Assembly: GCA_964019135.1 (NCBI GenBank)
Contig: OZ025248.1
Span: 68,950,119-69,014,118, forward strand
Length of the DNA: 64,000 nt
Origin: Arenicola marina
Taxonomy: Eukaryota; Annelida; Polychaeta; Arenicolidae
Reading direction: 5' to 3'
How positions within the stretch are numbered: the stretch's first letter is position 1; every line of letters begins with the position of its first letter. The notes beneath the pieces are model-generated. The model was not told where the DNA came from and ran no database searches. It saw only the letters and a list, made by a program, of their open reading frames with translations. The position numbers were made by a program, and so were the translations under genes. Positions 41,480 to 53,849 of this stretch are shown here, piece by piece.

Positions 41480-43375
41480 TCGTTGTTGCGACTCCTTCAT
41501 AGTAACAGGGAACCACGAAGCCCAAGCGACTCCTTCATAGTAACAGGGGAATACAGGGCCCGAGCGACTCCTTCATAGTAACAGGGAACTACGCGGCCCG
41601 AGCAACTCTTTCATAGTAACAGGGAACTTCGCGGCCCGAGCAACTCTTTCATAGTAACAGGGAACTACGGGGCCCGAGCAATTCTTTCATAGTAACAGGG
41701 AACTACGGGGCCCGAGCAACTCTTTTATAGTAACAGGGAACTACGCGGCCCGAGCAACTCTTTCATAGTAACAGGGAACTACGGGGCCCGAGCAACTCTT
41801 TCATAGTAACAGGGAACTACGGGGTCCGAGCAACTCTTTCATAGTAACAGGGAACTTCACGGCCCGAGCAACTCTTTTATAGTAACAGGGAACTACGGGG
41901 CCCGAGCAACGCTTTCATAGTAACAGGGAACTACGGGGCCCGAGCAACTCTTTTATAGTAACAGGGAACTACGCGGCCCGAGCAACTCTTTCATAGTAAC
42001 AGGGAACTACGGGGCCCGAGCAATTCTTTCATAGTAACAGGGAACTACGGGGCCCGAGCAACTCTTTTATAGTAACAGGGAACTACGCGGCCCGAGCAAC
42101 TCTTTCATAGTAACAGGGAACTACGCGGCCCGAGCAACTCTTTCATAGTAACCAGTAACTACGGGGCTCGAGCAACTCTTTCATAGTAACAGGGAATTTC
42201 GCGGCCCGAGCAACTCTTTCATAATAACAGGGAACTTCGCGGCCCGAGCAACTCTTTCATAATAACAGGGAACTTCGCGGCCCGAGCAACTCTTTCATAG
42301 TAACAAGGAACTACAGGGCCCGAGCAACTCTTTCATAGTAACAAGGAACTTCGCGGCCCTAGCAACTTTTTCATAGTAACAGGGAACTTCGCGGCCCGAG
42401 CAACTCTTTCATAGTAACAGGGAACTACGGGGCCCGAGCAATTCTTTCATAGTAACAGGGAACTACGGGGCCCGAGCAACTCTTTTATAGTAACAGGGAA
42501 CTACGCGGCCCGAGCAACTCTTTCATAGTAACAGGGAACTACGGGGCCCGAGCAACTCTTTCATAGTAACAGGGAACTACGGGGTCCGAGCAACTCTTTC
42601 ATAGTAACAGGGAACTTCACGGCCCGAGCAACTCTTTTATAGTAACAGGGAACTACGGGGCCCGAGCAACGCTTTCATAGTAACAGGGAACTACGGGGCC
42701 CGAGCAACTCTTTCATAGTAACAGGGAACTTTGCGGCCCGAGCAACTCTTTCATAGTAACAGGGAACTTCGCGGCCCGAGCAACTCTTTCATAATAACAA
42801 GGAACTTCGCGGCCCGAGCAACTCTTTTATAGTAACAGGGAACTTCGCGGCCCGAGCAACTCTTTCATAGTAACAGGTAACTACGGGGCCCGAGCAACTC
42901 TTTCATAGTAACAGGGAATTTCGCGGCCTGAGCGACTCTTTCATAGTAACAGGGAACTACGGGGCCCGAGCAACTCTTTCATAGTAACAGGGAACTTCGC
43001 GGCCCGAGCAACTCTTTCATAGTAACAGGGAACTTTGCGGCCCGAGCAACTCTTTCATAGTAACGGGGAACTACTGGGCCCGAACAACTCTTTCATAGTA
43101 ACAGGGAGCTACGGAGCCCAAGCGACTCTTTCATAGTAACAGGGAACTACGCGGCCCGAGCAACACTTTCATAGTAACAGGGAACTACGCGGCCCGAGCA
43201 ACTCTTTCATAGTAACAGGGAATTTCGCGGCCCGAGCAACTCTTTCATAGTAGCAGGGAACTACGGGGCCCGAGCGACTTCTTCATGGTAACAAGGAACT
43301 ACAGGCCCGATCGACTCCTTTATAGTAACAGGGAACTACCGGGCCCGGGCGACACTCTCCTCCCTCATAGTAGCT
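41480..43375. repeat. 38-bp minisatellite, about 50 copies, with a 760-bp higher-order repeat
   Basis: GAGCAACTCTTTCATAGTAA then CAGGGAACTACGGGGCCC, step 38 bp (41942 to 41980). The rare variant GGGGTCCGAG at 41821 recurs at 42581, exactly 20 units later. The neighbouring variants (CTTCACGG, CTTTTATAG, CAACGCTTTC) recur in the same order, showing a 760-bp block duplication. Confidence 0.96.
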
Positions 43376-43800
43376 GAATAGGTCTGTTGGGGGTGGACCG
43401 CAGGGGACGAAAGTGGGGGGAGGGTGAACAAGTTGTCGTAAATAACTCTCAGATATTTTGGGTGTGGGAGCGATTTTCACCCCCAGGGGGCGCCCCAGGC
43501 GATCGTGAGCCCCTCATTCGTATTATCTCCGTCCATAACCCACTCCGGGGGGGGACGGGTGTGGATATGGTGGTACGGGAGGGGGGAAGGTGGTACATAA
43601 GGGGGTGCTGGGAGGGGTAACACGGGATAGAGGGCTGGAGGGGGAGTGGGGGGTGCGGGAGGGGGTTATAAGGGACGGGGTAACACGGGATAGAGGGCTG
43701 GAGCGGGGTGGTACGGGAGGGGGTGGTGGAGGAGGAGGTGGCGGAGGAGGGGCTGGTGGAGGAGGTGGTGGAGGAGGGGGTCCTGGTAAGCGACGGGTCA
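43376..43800. repeat. G-rich spacer with a 62-bp duplication and a GGA-rich tract
   Basis: GGTAACACGGGATAGAGGGC occurs at about 43616 and again about 62 bp later. 43718-43790 is GGN/GGA-rich and would read as poly-glycine; it is low complexity. A partial CTCF-like word (13 of 16) is at 43480-43495. Confidence 0.7.
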
Positions 43801-43899
43801 CCATGAGCTGGACAACCGCACGTGACCCCATCATATTCAATAAGCCCTGACGAACGAAGCCGATGGGAGGGCATACTTCATCGACCAGTGACGTACGCC

Positions 43900-44275
43900 C
43901 CTCCCTCGACACCCCACCACAGCTCATTACCCTACCCCCATCGCCCCACCCCATCACTCCAGCCCATTGCCTCACCCCACCCCATCGCCCCACCCCACCC
44001 CCATCGCCCCACCTCAACGCCCCACCTCATCGCCCCACCTCATCGCCTCCACCCCGTCGCCCCACCCCATCGCCCCACCCCATCGCCCCACCCCATCGCC
44101 CCACCCCACCCTCATCGCACCACCTCATCGCCTCCACCCCGTCGCCCCACCCCGCCCCCACCACCCCTCCCCTTCGCCCCACCCCGTTGCCCCACCCCAC
44201 TCCCATCGCCCCATCCCATTACCTCCGCCCCATCACTGCGTCCCCGCTGTCGCCACTCCACCACCCCAGTCACAC
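43900..44275. repeat. C-rich low-complexity array (CCCCATCGCCCCAC words)
   Basis: CATCGCCCCACCC and variants recur every 13-26 bp with strong C bias on the plus strand. Frames through it are low-complexity Pro/His/Ser and are not genes. Confidence 0.85.
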
Positions 44276-44293
44276 CGTTACGTGTTATTGGGA

Positions 44294-44335
44294 GTCGCCT
44301 GGTGGCCAAGTGGGCAGCGCGTACCCCTGGTAAGT
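44294..44335 (+). mobile_element. Possible tRNA-derived SINE head, truncated
   Basis: GTCGCCTGGTGGCCAAGTGG at 44294 contains TGGCCAAGTGGG (44303-44314), a good RNA polymerase III A box. The sequence breaks into the 16-bp array before any B box. It could be a chance match. Confidence 0.3.
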
Positions 44336-44990
44336 CATCCAATGCGTAGGTCATCCAATAGAAAGGTCATCCAATAGGTAGGTCATCCAATAGTAGGTCA
44401 TCCAATAGGTAGGTCACCCAGCATGTAGATCATCCAATAGGAAGGTCATCCAATAGGTAGGTCATCCAACAGGTAGGTCATCCGACTGGAAGGTCATCCA
44501 ATAGGTAGGTTATTCAATAGGTGGATCATCCAATAGGTAGGTCATCCAATAGGTAGGTCATCCAATAGTTAGGTCATCCAATAGGTAGGTCATCCAACAG
44601 GTAGATTATCCAATAGGTAGGTCATCCAATAGGAAGGTCATCCAATAGGTAGGTCATTCCATAGGAAGGTCGTCCAATAGGTATGTCATCCAATAGGTAT
44701 AGGTCATCCAATAGAAATGTCATCCAATAGGTGGATCATCCAATAGGTAGGTCATCCAATAGGTAGGTCATCCAATAGTTAGGTCATCCAATAGGTAGGT
44801 CATCCAACAGGTAGATCATCCAATAGGAAGGTCTTCCAATAGGAAGGTCATCCAATAGGTAGGTCATTCCATAGGAAGGTCGTCCAATAGGTAGGTCATC
44901 CAATAGGAAGGTCATCCAATAGGTAGGTCATTCCATAGGAAGGTCGTCCAATAGGTATGTCATCCAATAGGTAGGTCATTCATTAGGGTG
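44330..44990. repeat. 16-bp minisatellite, about 40 copies
   Basis: GGTCATCCAATAGGTA repeats with some 15-18 bp copies. A block of about 190 bp (GGTGGATCATCC ... GTAGGTCATTCC) recurs at about 44520 and 44732, so several units were copied together. Confidence 0.94.
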
Positions 44991-45244
44991 TGGCGCCCGC
45001 CCGTATTAACAACATGTAAGTTCAAAATTCAACACATCTGTGTGGCTTCTTTCTTGACTTTATGCAAATCATACCCCGGTTCCAGGAAATCCAAAACCAC
45101 GTATCAAGTTGAAAAACAGATATGTCACATGTGATTCGATGCATGACTCATCAAAACATCCGGAAAACACACTTCTATAACCTGCGATCCTGTTGGCTCT
45201 GTTCTAGAAACATCCAGACCCATGCCACGGTGTCCTATCGAGAG

Positions 45245-48200
45245 CCAGTATACCTGTCCTCCGTCCCCTGTCAGGGGGCTAGAGACCGCCTTACACCTCT
45301 ACACTGGTCTCTGGTTTACCGTCCCCTGTCAAGAGGCTAGGGACCGCCTTACACCTCTAAACTGGCCTCTGTCCTCCGTCCCCTGTCAGGAGGCTAGGGA
45401 CCGCCTTACACCTCTACACTGGTCTCTGGTTTACCGTCCCCTGTCAGGAGGCTATGGACCGCCTTACACCTCTACACTGGTCTGGTTTACCGTCCCCTGT
45501 CAGGAGGCTATGGACCGCCTTACACCTCTACACTGGTCTCTGGTTTACCGTCCCCTGTCAGGAGGCTAGGGACCGCCTTACACCTCTACACTGGTCTCTG
45601 GTTTACCGTCCCCTGTCAGGAGGCTAGGGACCGCCTTAAACCTCTAAACTGGCCTCTGTTCACCGTCCCCTGTCAGGATGCTAGAGACCGCCTTATACAT
45701 CTACACTGGTCTCTGGTTTACCGTCCGCTGTCAGGAGGCTAGGGACCGCCTTAAACCTCTATACTAGCCTCTGTTCACCGCCCCCTGTCAGGATGCTACA
45801 GACCGCCTTATACATCTACACTGGTCTCTGGTTTACCGTCCCCTGTCAGGAGGCTCGGGACCGCCTTATACATCTACACTGGTGTCTGCTTTACCGTCCC
45901 CTGTCAGGAGGCTAGGGACCGCCTTCCACTTCCACACTGGCCTCTAGTTTACCGTCCCCTGTCAGGAGGCTATGGACCGCCTTACACCTCTACACTGGTC
46001 TCTAGTTTACCGTCCCCTGTCAGGAGGCTAGGGACTGCCTTAAACCTCTAAACTGGCCTCTGTCCTCCGTCCCCTGTCAGGAGGCTGGGGACCGCCTTAC
46101 ACCTCTACACTGGTCTCTGGTTTACCGTCCCCTGTCAGGAGGCTATGGACCGCCTTACACCTCTACACTGGTCTCTGGTTTACCGTCCCCTATCAGGAGG
46201 CTATGGACCGCCTTACACCTCTACACTGGTCTCTGGTTTACCGTCCCCTGTCAGGAGGCTAGGGACCGCCTTACACCTCTACACTGGTCTCTGGTTTACC
46301 GTCCCCTGTCAGGAGGCTAGGGACCGCCTTAAACCTCTAAACTGGCCTCTCTTCACCGTCCCCTGTCAGGATGCTAGAGACCGCCTTATACCTCTACACT
46401 GGTCTCTGGTTTACCGTCCCCTGTCAGGAGGCTAGGGACCGCCTTATACATCTACACTGGTCTCTGCTTTACCGTCCCCTGTCAGGAGGCTAGGGACCGC
46501 CTTCCACCTCTACACTGGCCTCTAGTTTACCGTCCCCTGTCAGGAGGCTATGGACCGCCTTACACCTCTACACTGGTCTTTTTGTTTACCGTCCACTTTC
46601 AGGAGGCTAGGGACCGCCTTACACCTCTACACTGGCCTCTGTTCACCGTCCCCTGTCAGGATGCTAGAGACCGCCTTACACCTCTACAATGGCCTCTGGT
46701 TTACCTTCCCCTTTCAGGAGGCTAGGGACCGCCTTACACCTCTACACTAGTCTCTGTTCACCGTCCCCTGTCAGGAGGCTAGGGACCGCCTTACACCTCT
46801 ACACTAGTCTCTGTTCACCGTCCCCTGTCATGAGGCTAGGGACCGCCTTACACCTCTACACTAGTCTCCGTTTACCGTCCCCTGTCAGGAGGCTAGGGAC
46901 CGCCTTATACACCTCTACACTAGTCTCTGTTTACCGTCCCCTGTCAGGAGGCTACGGACCCCCTTACACCTCTACACTGGCCTCTGGTTTACCGTCCCCT
47001 GTCAGAAGGCTAGGGACCGCCTTACAACTCTACACTGGCCTCTGGTTTACCGTCCCCTGTCTTGAGGCTAGGGACCCCCTTAGACCTCTACACTGGCCTC
47101 TGGTTTACCGTCCCCTGTCAGGAGGCTAGGGACCCCCTTACACCTCTACACTGGCCTCTGGTTTACCGTCACCTGTCAGGGGGCTAGGGACCGCCTTATA
47201 CACCTCTACACTGGCCTCTGGTTTACCGTCCCTTTTCAGGAGGCTAGGGACCGCCTTACACCTCTACACTAGTCTCTGTTCACCGTCCCCTGTCAGGAGG
47301 CTAGGGACCGCCTTACACCTCTACACTAGTTTCTGTTCACCGTCCCCTCTCAGGAGGCTAGGGACCCCCTTACACCTCTACACTGGCCTCTGGCTTACCG
47401 TCCCCTGTCAGGAGGCCAAGGACCGCCTTACACCTCTACACTAGTCTCTGTTTACCGTCCCCTGTCAGGAGGCTAGGGACCCCCTTACACCTCTACACTG
47501 GCCTCCGGTTTACCGTCCTCTGTCAGGAGGCTAGGGACCGCCTTACACCTCTACACTGACCTCTGGTTTACCGTCCTCTGTCAGGAGGCTAGGGACCGCC
47601 TTACACCTCTACACTGGCCTCTGGTTTACCGTCCCCTGTCAGGAGGCTAGGGACCGCCTACACCTCTACACTAGTCTCTGTTCACCTTCCTCTGTCAGGA
47701 GGCTAGGGACCGCCTTACACCTCTACACTAGTCTCTGACCACCGTCCCCTGTCATGAGGCTAGGGACCGCCTTACACCTCTACACTAGTCTCTGTTTACC
47801 GTCTCCTGTCAGGAGGCTAGGGACCCCCTTACACCTCTACACTAGTCTCTGTTTACCGTCCCCTGTCAGGAGTCTAGGGACCGCCTTACACCTCTACACT
47901 AGTCTCTGGTTTACCGACACCTGTCATGAGGCTAGGGACCGCCTTACACCTCTACACTAGTCTCTGTTCACCGTCCCCTGTCAGGAGGCTCGGGACCGCC
48001 TTACACCTCTACACTGGTCTCTAGTTTACCGTCCCCTGTCAGGAGGCTAGGGACCGCCTTACACCTCTACACTGGTCGCTGGTTTACCGTCCCCTGTCAG
48101 GAGGCTACGGACCCCCTTACACCTCTACACTGGCCTCTGGTTTACCGTCCCCTGTCAGGAGGCTAGGGACCCCCTTACACCTCTACACTGGCCTCTAGTT

Positions 48201-50270
48201 TGCCGTCCCCTGTCAGGAGGCTAGGGACCGCCTTACACCTCTACACTGGCTTCTAGTTTACCGTCCCCTGTCAGGAGGCTAGAGACCGCCTTACATCTCT
48301 ACACTGGCCTCTAGTTTACCGTCCCCTGTCAGGAGGCTAGGGACCGCCTTACACCTCTACACTGGGCTCTAGTTTACCGTCCCCTGTCAGGAGGCTAGGG
48401 ACCGCCTTACACCTCTACATTGGTCGATGGTTTACCGTCCCCTGTCAGGAGGCTACGGACCCCCTTACACCTCTACACTGGCCTCTAGTTTACCGTCCCC
48501 TGTCAGGAGGCTAGGGACCCCCTTACACCTCTACACTGGCCTCTAGTTTACCGTCCCCTGTCAGGAGGCTAGGGACCGCCTTACACCTCTACACTGGCCT
48601 CTAGTTTACCGTCCCCTGTCAGGAGACTAGGGACCGCCTTACACCTCAACACTGGCCTCTAGTTTACCGTCCCCTGTCAGGAGGCTAGGGACCGCCTTAC
48701 ACCTCTACACTGGCCTCTAGTTTACCGTCCCCTGTCAGGAGGCTAGGGACCGCCTTACACCTCTACACTGGCCTCTGTTCACCGCCCCCTGTCAGGAGGC
48801 TAGGGACCCCCTTACACCTCTACACTGGCCTCTGGTTTACCGTCCCCTGTCAGGAGGCTAGGGACCGCCTTACGCCTCTACACTGGCCTCTAGTTTACCG
48901 TCCCCTGTCAGGAGGCTAGGGACTCCCTTACATCTCTACACTGGCCTCTAGTTTACCGTCCCTTGTCAGGAGGCTAGGGACCGCCTTACACCTCTACACT
49001 GGGCTCTAGTTTACCGTCCCCTGTCAGGAGGCTAGGGACCGCCTTACACCTCTACACTGGCCTCTGGTTTACCGTCCCCTGTCAGGAGGCCAAGGACCGC
49101 CTTACACCTCTACACTAGTCTCTGTTTACCGTCCCCTGTCAGGAGGCTAGGGACCCCCTTACACCTCTACACTGGCCTCCGGTTTACCGTCCCCTGTCAG
49201 GAGGCTAGGGACCGCCTTACACCTCTACACTGGTCTCTGGTTTACCGTCCCCCGTCAGGAGGCTAGGGACCCCCTTACACCTCTACACTGGCCTCCGGTT
49301 TACCGTCCCCTGTCAGGAGGCTAGGGACCGCCTTACACCTCTACACTGGTCTCTGGTTTACCGTCCCCTGTCAGGAGGCTATGGACCCCCTTACACCTCT
49401 ACACTGGCCTCTGGTTTACCGTCCCCTGTCAGGAGGCTCGGGACCGCCTTACACCTCTACACTAGTCTCTGTTCACCGTCCCCTGTCAGGAGGCTAGGGA
49501 CCGCCTTACACCTCTACACTAGTTTCTGTTCACCGTCCCCTCTCAGGAGGCTAGGGACCCCCTTACACCTCTACACTGGCCTCTGGTTTACCGTCCCCTG
49601 TCAGGAGGCCAAGGACCGCCTTACACCTCTACACTAGTCTCTGTTTACCGTCCCCTGTCAGGAGGCTAGGGACCCCCTTACACCTCTACACTGGCCTCCG
49701 GTTTACCGTCCCCTGTCAGGAGGCTAGGGACCGCCTTACACATCTACACTGGTTTCTGGTTTACCGTCCCCTGTCAGGAGGCTATGGACCCCCTTACACC
49801 TCTACACTGGCCTCTGGTTTACCGTCCCCTGTCAAGAGGCTCGGGACCGCCTTACACCTCTACACTGGTCTCTAGTTTACCGTCCCCTGTCAGGAGGCTA
49901 GGGACCGCTTTACACCTCTACACTGGTCGCTGGTTTACCGTCCCCTGTCAGGAGGCTAGGGACCCCCTTACACCTCTACACTGGCCTCTGGTTTACCGTC
50001 CCCTGTCAGGAGGCTAGGGACCCCCTTACACCTCTACACTGGCCTCTAGTTTACCGTCCCCTGTCAGGAGGCTAGGGACCGCCTTACACCTCTACACTGG
50101 CCTCTAGTTTACCGTCCCCTGTCAGGAGGCTGGGGACCGCCTTACACCTCTACACTGGCCTCTAGTTTACCGTCCCCTGTCAGGAGGCTAGGGACCGCCT
50201 TACACCTCTACACTGGCCTCTGGTTTACCGTCCCCTGTCAGGAGGCTAGGGACCCCCTTACACCTATTGT
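45245..50270. repeat. 5-kb minisatellite of 58-bp units, about 86 copies
   Basis: The unit has CTGTCAGGAGGCTAGGGACC, GCCTTACACCTCTACACTGG and CCTCTGGTTTACCGTCCC, with 57-59 bp steps (45418 to 45476 is 58). Subtypes TTCACCG, AAACTGG, AGGCCAAGGACC and CTCCGGTTTACC recur in sets: AGGCCAAGGACC lies at about 47410, 49085 and 49605, each time followed by the same neighbours. This points to multi-unit copying. Confidence 0.96.
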
Positions 50271-50274
50271 CTAT

Positions 50275-51280
50275 TCCCCACGTCAAGTGCCAGCCTCGCT
50301 ATTATGTATGGTCGCTCGCCGTGTTGCGGTTGTTTTGTGCGGGTTGACAATGACGTCATACCCTGCTCGTCGTAATCACCCCCTTGTCAATCACCTTAAG
50401 CTGTTTAGAACGCTTAAGCCCATCAGCCAGAGCCCCCCCCCCCCACCCGCCAGTGCAATGGCGTCCAGGGTGTCTGCTCGTGCTAAATTCATGAGATCTC
50501 TTCGCCTCATCTATTGTACGGGATGATTTGTGACGGTGGAGTGGGAGCGGAAAGAAAAGGCGGGGCTGGGGCAGGGCTGGGGTAGGGCTGGGGCAGAGCT
50601 GGGGCATGGCTGGCTGGATGGTTAGGGGCGGGGCTGGGGGCATGACTGGGGCATGGCCGGGGGCATAGCTGGGGGAGGGGTGGGGCATGGCTGGGTGGAG
50701 TGGTGACAGGGGTAGTTTGGCCCTGGTGCTTCATGCTTCTAGTTATCGTGCATGCCGCAGTGGCGCTCTGACATCCAACAGGAACACTCCATTGGCAAAG
50801 CTCTTGATAGATCTGCTTTGTGGAGAGTGCTTTGTCAGTGATGTGGTGGGCGTTGTGAGATAATCCATTGCCAGCTTGGTGCCAACGACTACAACCTGCC
50901 TTTTGAGAGGCCCATTACGGCCAACGCCATCACAGCCTACTACAGCCACCTGTCTCTATATAGTGACCTTCATTTCTGTAATACGTGGAACGCAGCATCA
51001 CAAGGTCACAACGGTACGTGCTTGTCACGTAGGCTACTTAACTTACGTCCGTCTAAGTCTATGACACGCGTCACAATATGTCAATGAATCTTTCTAAATG
51101 ACTTTAGACATGTTTTCGCTTTAGTAAGTACCACCCAGTCCGTTTTTGCACTGATTCTAAAGGTGACGGTTACTGGGCGCTGGCCTTGTTGAGCCACGGG
51201 TGACATCCAAGGGCTGCCGAATGACCACGGTGCCAATTTGAACGCCCATACCTCGCTCCCACCACAACCAGCATACCCCT
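50275..51280. other. Unique spacer with a G-rich patch, no gene recognised
   Basis: 50545-50700 repeats GGGGCAGGGCTGG-like words irregularly. TGACGTCA lies at 50351-50358. Short frames only. Confidence 0.5.
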
Positions 51281-51284
51281 TCTG

Positions 51285-52355
51285 TCCCAAGACAAACAGG
51301 CCCCCCTCTTTCCCACGACTAACGGTCCCCCCTCTGTCCCACGACTAACAGGCCCCCCTCAGTCTCAAGTCTAACAGGCCCCACTCTATTCCACGACTAA
51401 CAGGCCCCCCTCTGTCCCACGACTAACAGGCCCCACTCTGTCCCACGACTAACAGGCCCCCCTCTGTCCCACGACAACAGTCCCCCCTCTGTCCCACGAC
51501 TAACAGGCCCCCCTCTGTCCCACGACTAACAGGCCCCCCCTCTGTCCCACGACTAACGGGCCCCCCTCTGTCCCACGAAAACAGGCCCCCCTCTGTCCTA
51601 CGACAACAGGCCCCCCTCTGTCCCACGACTAACAGGCCCCCCTCTGTCCCACGACTAACAGGCCCCCCTCTGCCCCACGACTAACAGACCCCCCCTCTGT
51701 CCCACGACTAACAGGCCCCCCTCTGTCCCACGACTAACAGGCCCCCCTCTGTCCCACGACTAACAGGCCCCAACTGTCTCAAGGCTAACAGGCCCCCCTC
51801 TATCTCAAGACTAACAGCCCCCCCTCTGTCCCACGACTAACAGGCCCCCCTCTGTCTCAAGGCTAACAGGCCCCCCTCTGTCCCACGACAACAGGCCCCC
51901 CTCTGTCCTACGACAACAGGCCCCCCTCTGTCCCACGACTAACAGGCCCCCCTCTGTCCGACGACTAACAGGCCTCCCTCTGTCCCACGACTAACAGGCC
52001 CCCCTCTGTCTCAAGACTAACAGGCCCCCCTCTGTCTCACGACTAACAGGCCCCCCTCTGTCCCACGACTAACGGGCCCCCCTCTGTCCCACGACTAACA
52101 TGCCCCCCTCTGTCCCACGACAACAGGCCCCCCTCTGTCCCACGACTAACAGGCCCCCCTCTGTCCTACGACAACAGGCCCCCCTCTGTCCCACGACTAA
52201 CTGGCCCCTCTCTGTCCCACGACTAACAGGCCCCCCTCTGTCCTACGACAACAGTCCCCCCTCTATCCCACGACTAACAGGCCCCCCTCTGTCCTACGAC
52301 AACAGGCCCCCCTCTGTCCCACGACTAACGGGCCCCCCTCTGACCCACGACCAAC
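51285..52355. repeat. 26-bp C-rich minisatellite, about 41 copies
   Basis: CGACTAACAGGCCCCCCTCT then GTCCCA. Variants lack TAA (CGACAACAG) or have CTCAAG for CCCACG. The step is 23-27 bp. Confidence 0.95.
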
Positions 52356-52559
52356 AGTTGACGCATAAACCACTGCCCCTCACAGCTCACAGGCCTTGTT
52401 CTGTCTCATAAACCACTGCCACCCTGCCCTCTCACAACCCGCAGGCCCCAAGTTGCCGCATAAACCACAGCCCCCCCCCCCACTCCCACAACCCACAGGC
52501 CCTCCTCTGTCTCATAAACGGCCACCCCGACCCTTCTCTCACCCCCCCACAGACTTGCC

Positions 52560-53065
52560 GCCTGTCACAGAGCCCACAGACCCCCTCTCTAAAAGAGCCC
52601 ACGGTCCCCCTCTTTACCAAAGCCCACAGACCCCCTCTCTACAAGAGCCCACATATCCCCTCTCCACCAGAGCCCACAGACACCCCCTCTACCAGAGCCC
52701 ACAGCCCCCCTCCCAACCAGAGCCCACAGCCCCCCTCTCCACCAAAAGCCCGCAGACCCCATCTCCACGAGAGCCCACTGACCGCGTCCCCACCAGAGGC
52801 CACAGATCCTCTGTCTACCAGAGCCCACAGACCCCCTGTCTACCAGAGCCCAAAGACCCCCCTCCCCCTCTCTACCAGAGCCAACACACCCCCTCTCTAC
52901 CAGAGTCCACAGATCCCCCTTTCTACCAGAGCCCACAGACTCCCTCTCTACCAGAGCCCACAGACCCCATCCCCACCAGAGTCCACAAATCCCCTGTCTA
53001 CCAGACGCCACAGACTCCCTCTCTACCAGAGCCCACAGAACCCCCTGTCTATCAGGGCCCACAAC
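52560..53065. repeat. 25-bp C-rich minisatellite, about 20 copies
   Basis: CAGAGCCCACAGACCCCCTC then TCTAC (52927 to 52952 is 25). It is separated from the 26-bp array by 200 bp of related C-rich sequence (52356-52560) with degenerate CATAAACCAC words. Confidence 0.94.
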
Positions 53066-53845
53066 CCATGTCGTCGGGACGTGAGTCTCACTAAGTCTCG
53101 TCCCCTGTCGCTTTCTCCTCCACCGCCTCCGCAGACGACTTGTGCCGTGGCCGCTAGGTGGCGCTACCTTGGGTTCGGCACGTGCCGGACGCCGAACTGC
53201 CAACGGAGAAGTCGGCGTCCGTGGTTCTCGGCGGGAGGGGTGAAGGTAATGAGCTGGGGCACGTCCCTACTCCCGGCCCACCCATGATGGAGGGAGGTGG
53301 GGTGGGTGGTGGGTGGGGGGGGGGCTGAGGCACGCCTCGGTTAATTCACAACGGCGCGTCTCCCCATTACAGCGCCCCCCTCCCCGCCCCCCTAGCCCCC
53401 TTCCGCGAGCTCGCGCCGCCGCTGATGAGATTGTTCTAGTGCCTGAGGCGGAAGTCAAAGCCGGAAGTGCCAGAAACGCCCCCCGTCACCGCTGTTTCTG
53501 GCTTGAATGGCAATTGTGTGAAACCTCGTGTAATGGCGCCATCTGGCGAGACGCTTCGACACCTGTGCGAAGGACTTCGTAATGGATTTAGCAATCAGAA
53601 TGAGTCATAAAATGCTCTGAAAGCGTTTTTTCAAATTCAGCGAACACTATTGAGCAACTTTAAGTAAGAACGCCACTCAGTAAATTAAAAAAACTATTCT
53701 GTCATTGTCCTATTCTGCAACTCGTTTTGTTACGATTATGGAAGTGTATTTCACGATTTAGTACATGTTTGGCACCATGCCAAAATGGCAAGTGCTTGAA
53801 ACAATCTTCGAGTCGTTTAGCAGTTGGAAGCGCTCTTGGTCACGA
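53066..53845. other. Unique spacer, no gene recognised
   Basis: G/C-rich to 53430, then AT-rich. It carries two CTCF-like words. No coding evidence. Confidence 0.5.
53151..53166 (+). promoter_or_regulatory. CTCF-like motif (full match)
   Basis: CCGCTAGGTGGCGCTA fits all 16 positions and lies 85 bp after the 25-bp array. A second word (14 of 16, minus strand) is at 53534-53549, 300 bp before the 51-bp array. Confidence 0.55.
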
Positions 53846-53849
53846 TATT

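Noticed and set aside
43822..44377. Pro/His/Ser-rich frames
   Set aside because: Low-complexity C-rich DNA; overlapping frames all look alike.
29386..50358. TGACGTCA palindromes at 29386-29393 and 50351-50358, each about 80 bp after an array
   Set aside because: Two 8-mers in 64 kb of GC-balanced DNA are close to chance, and there is no promoter context.
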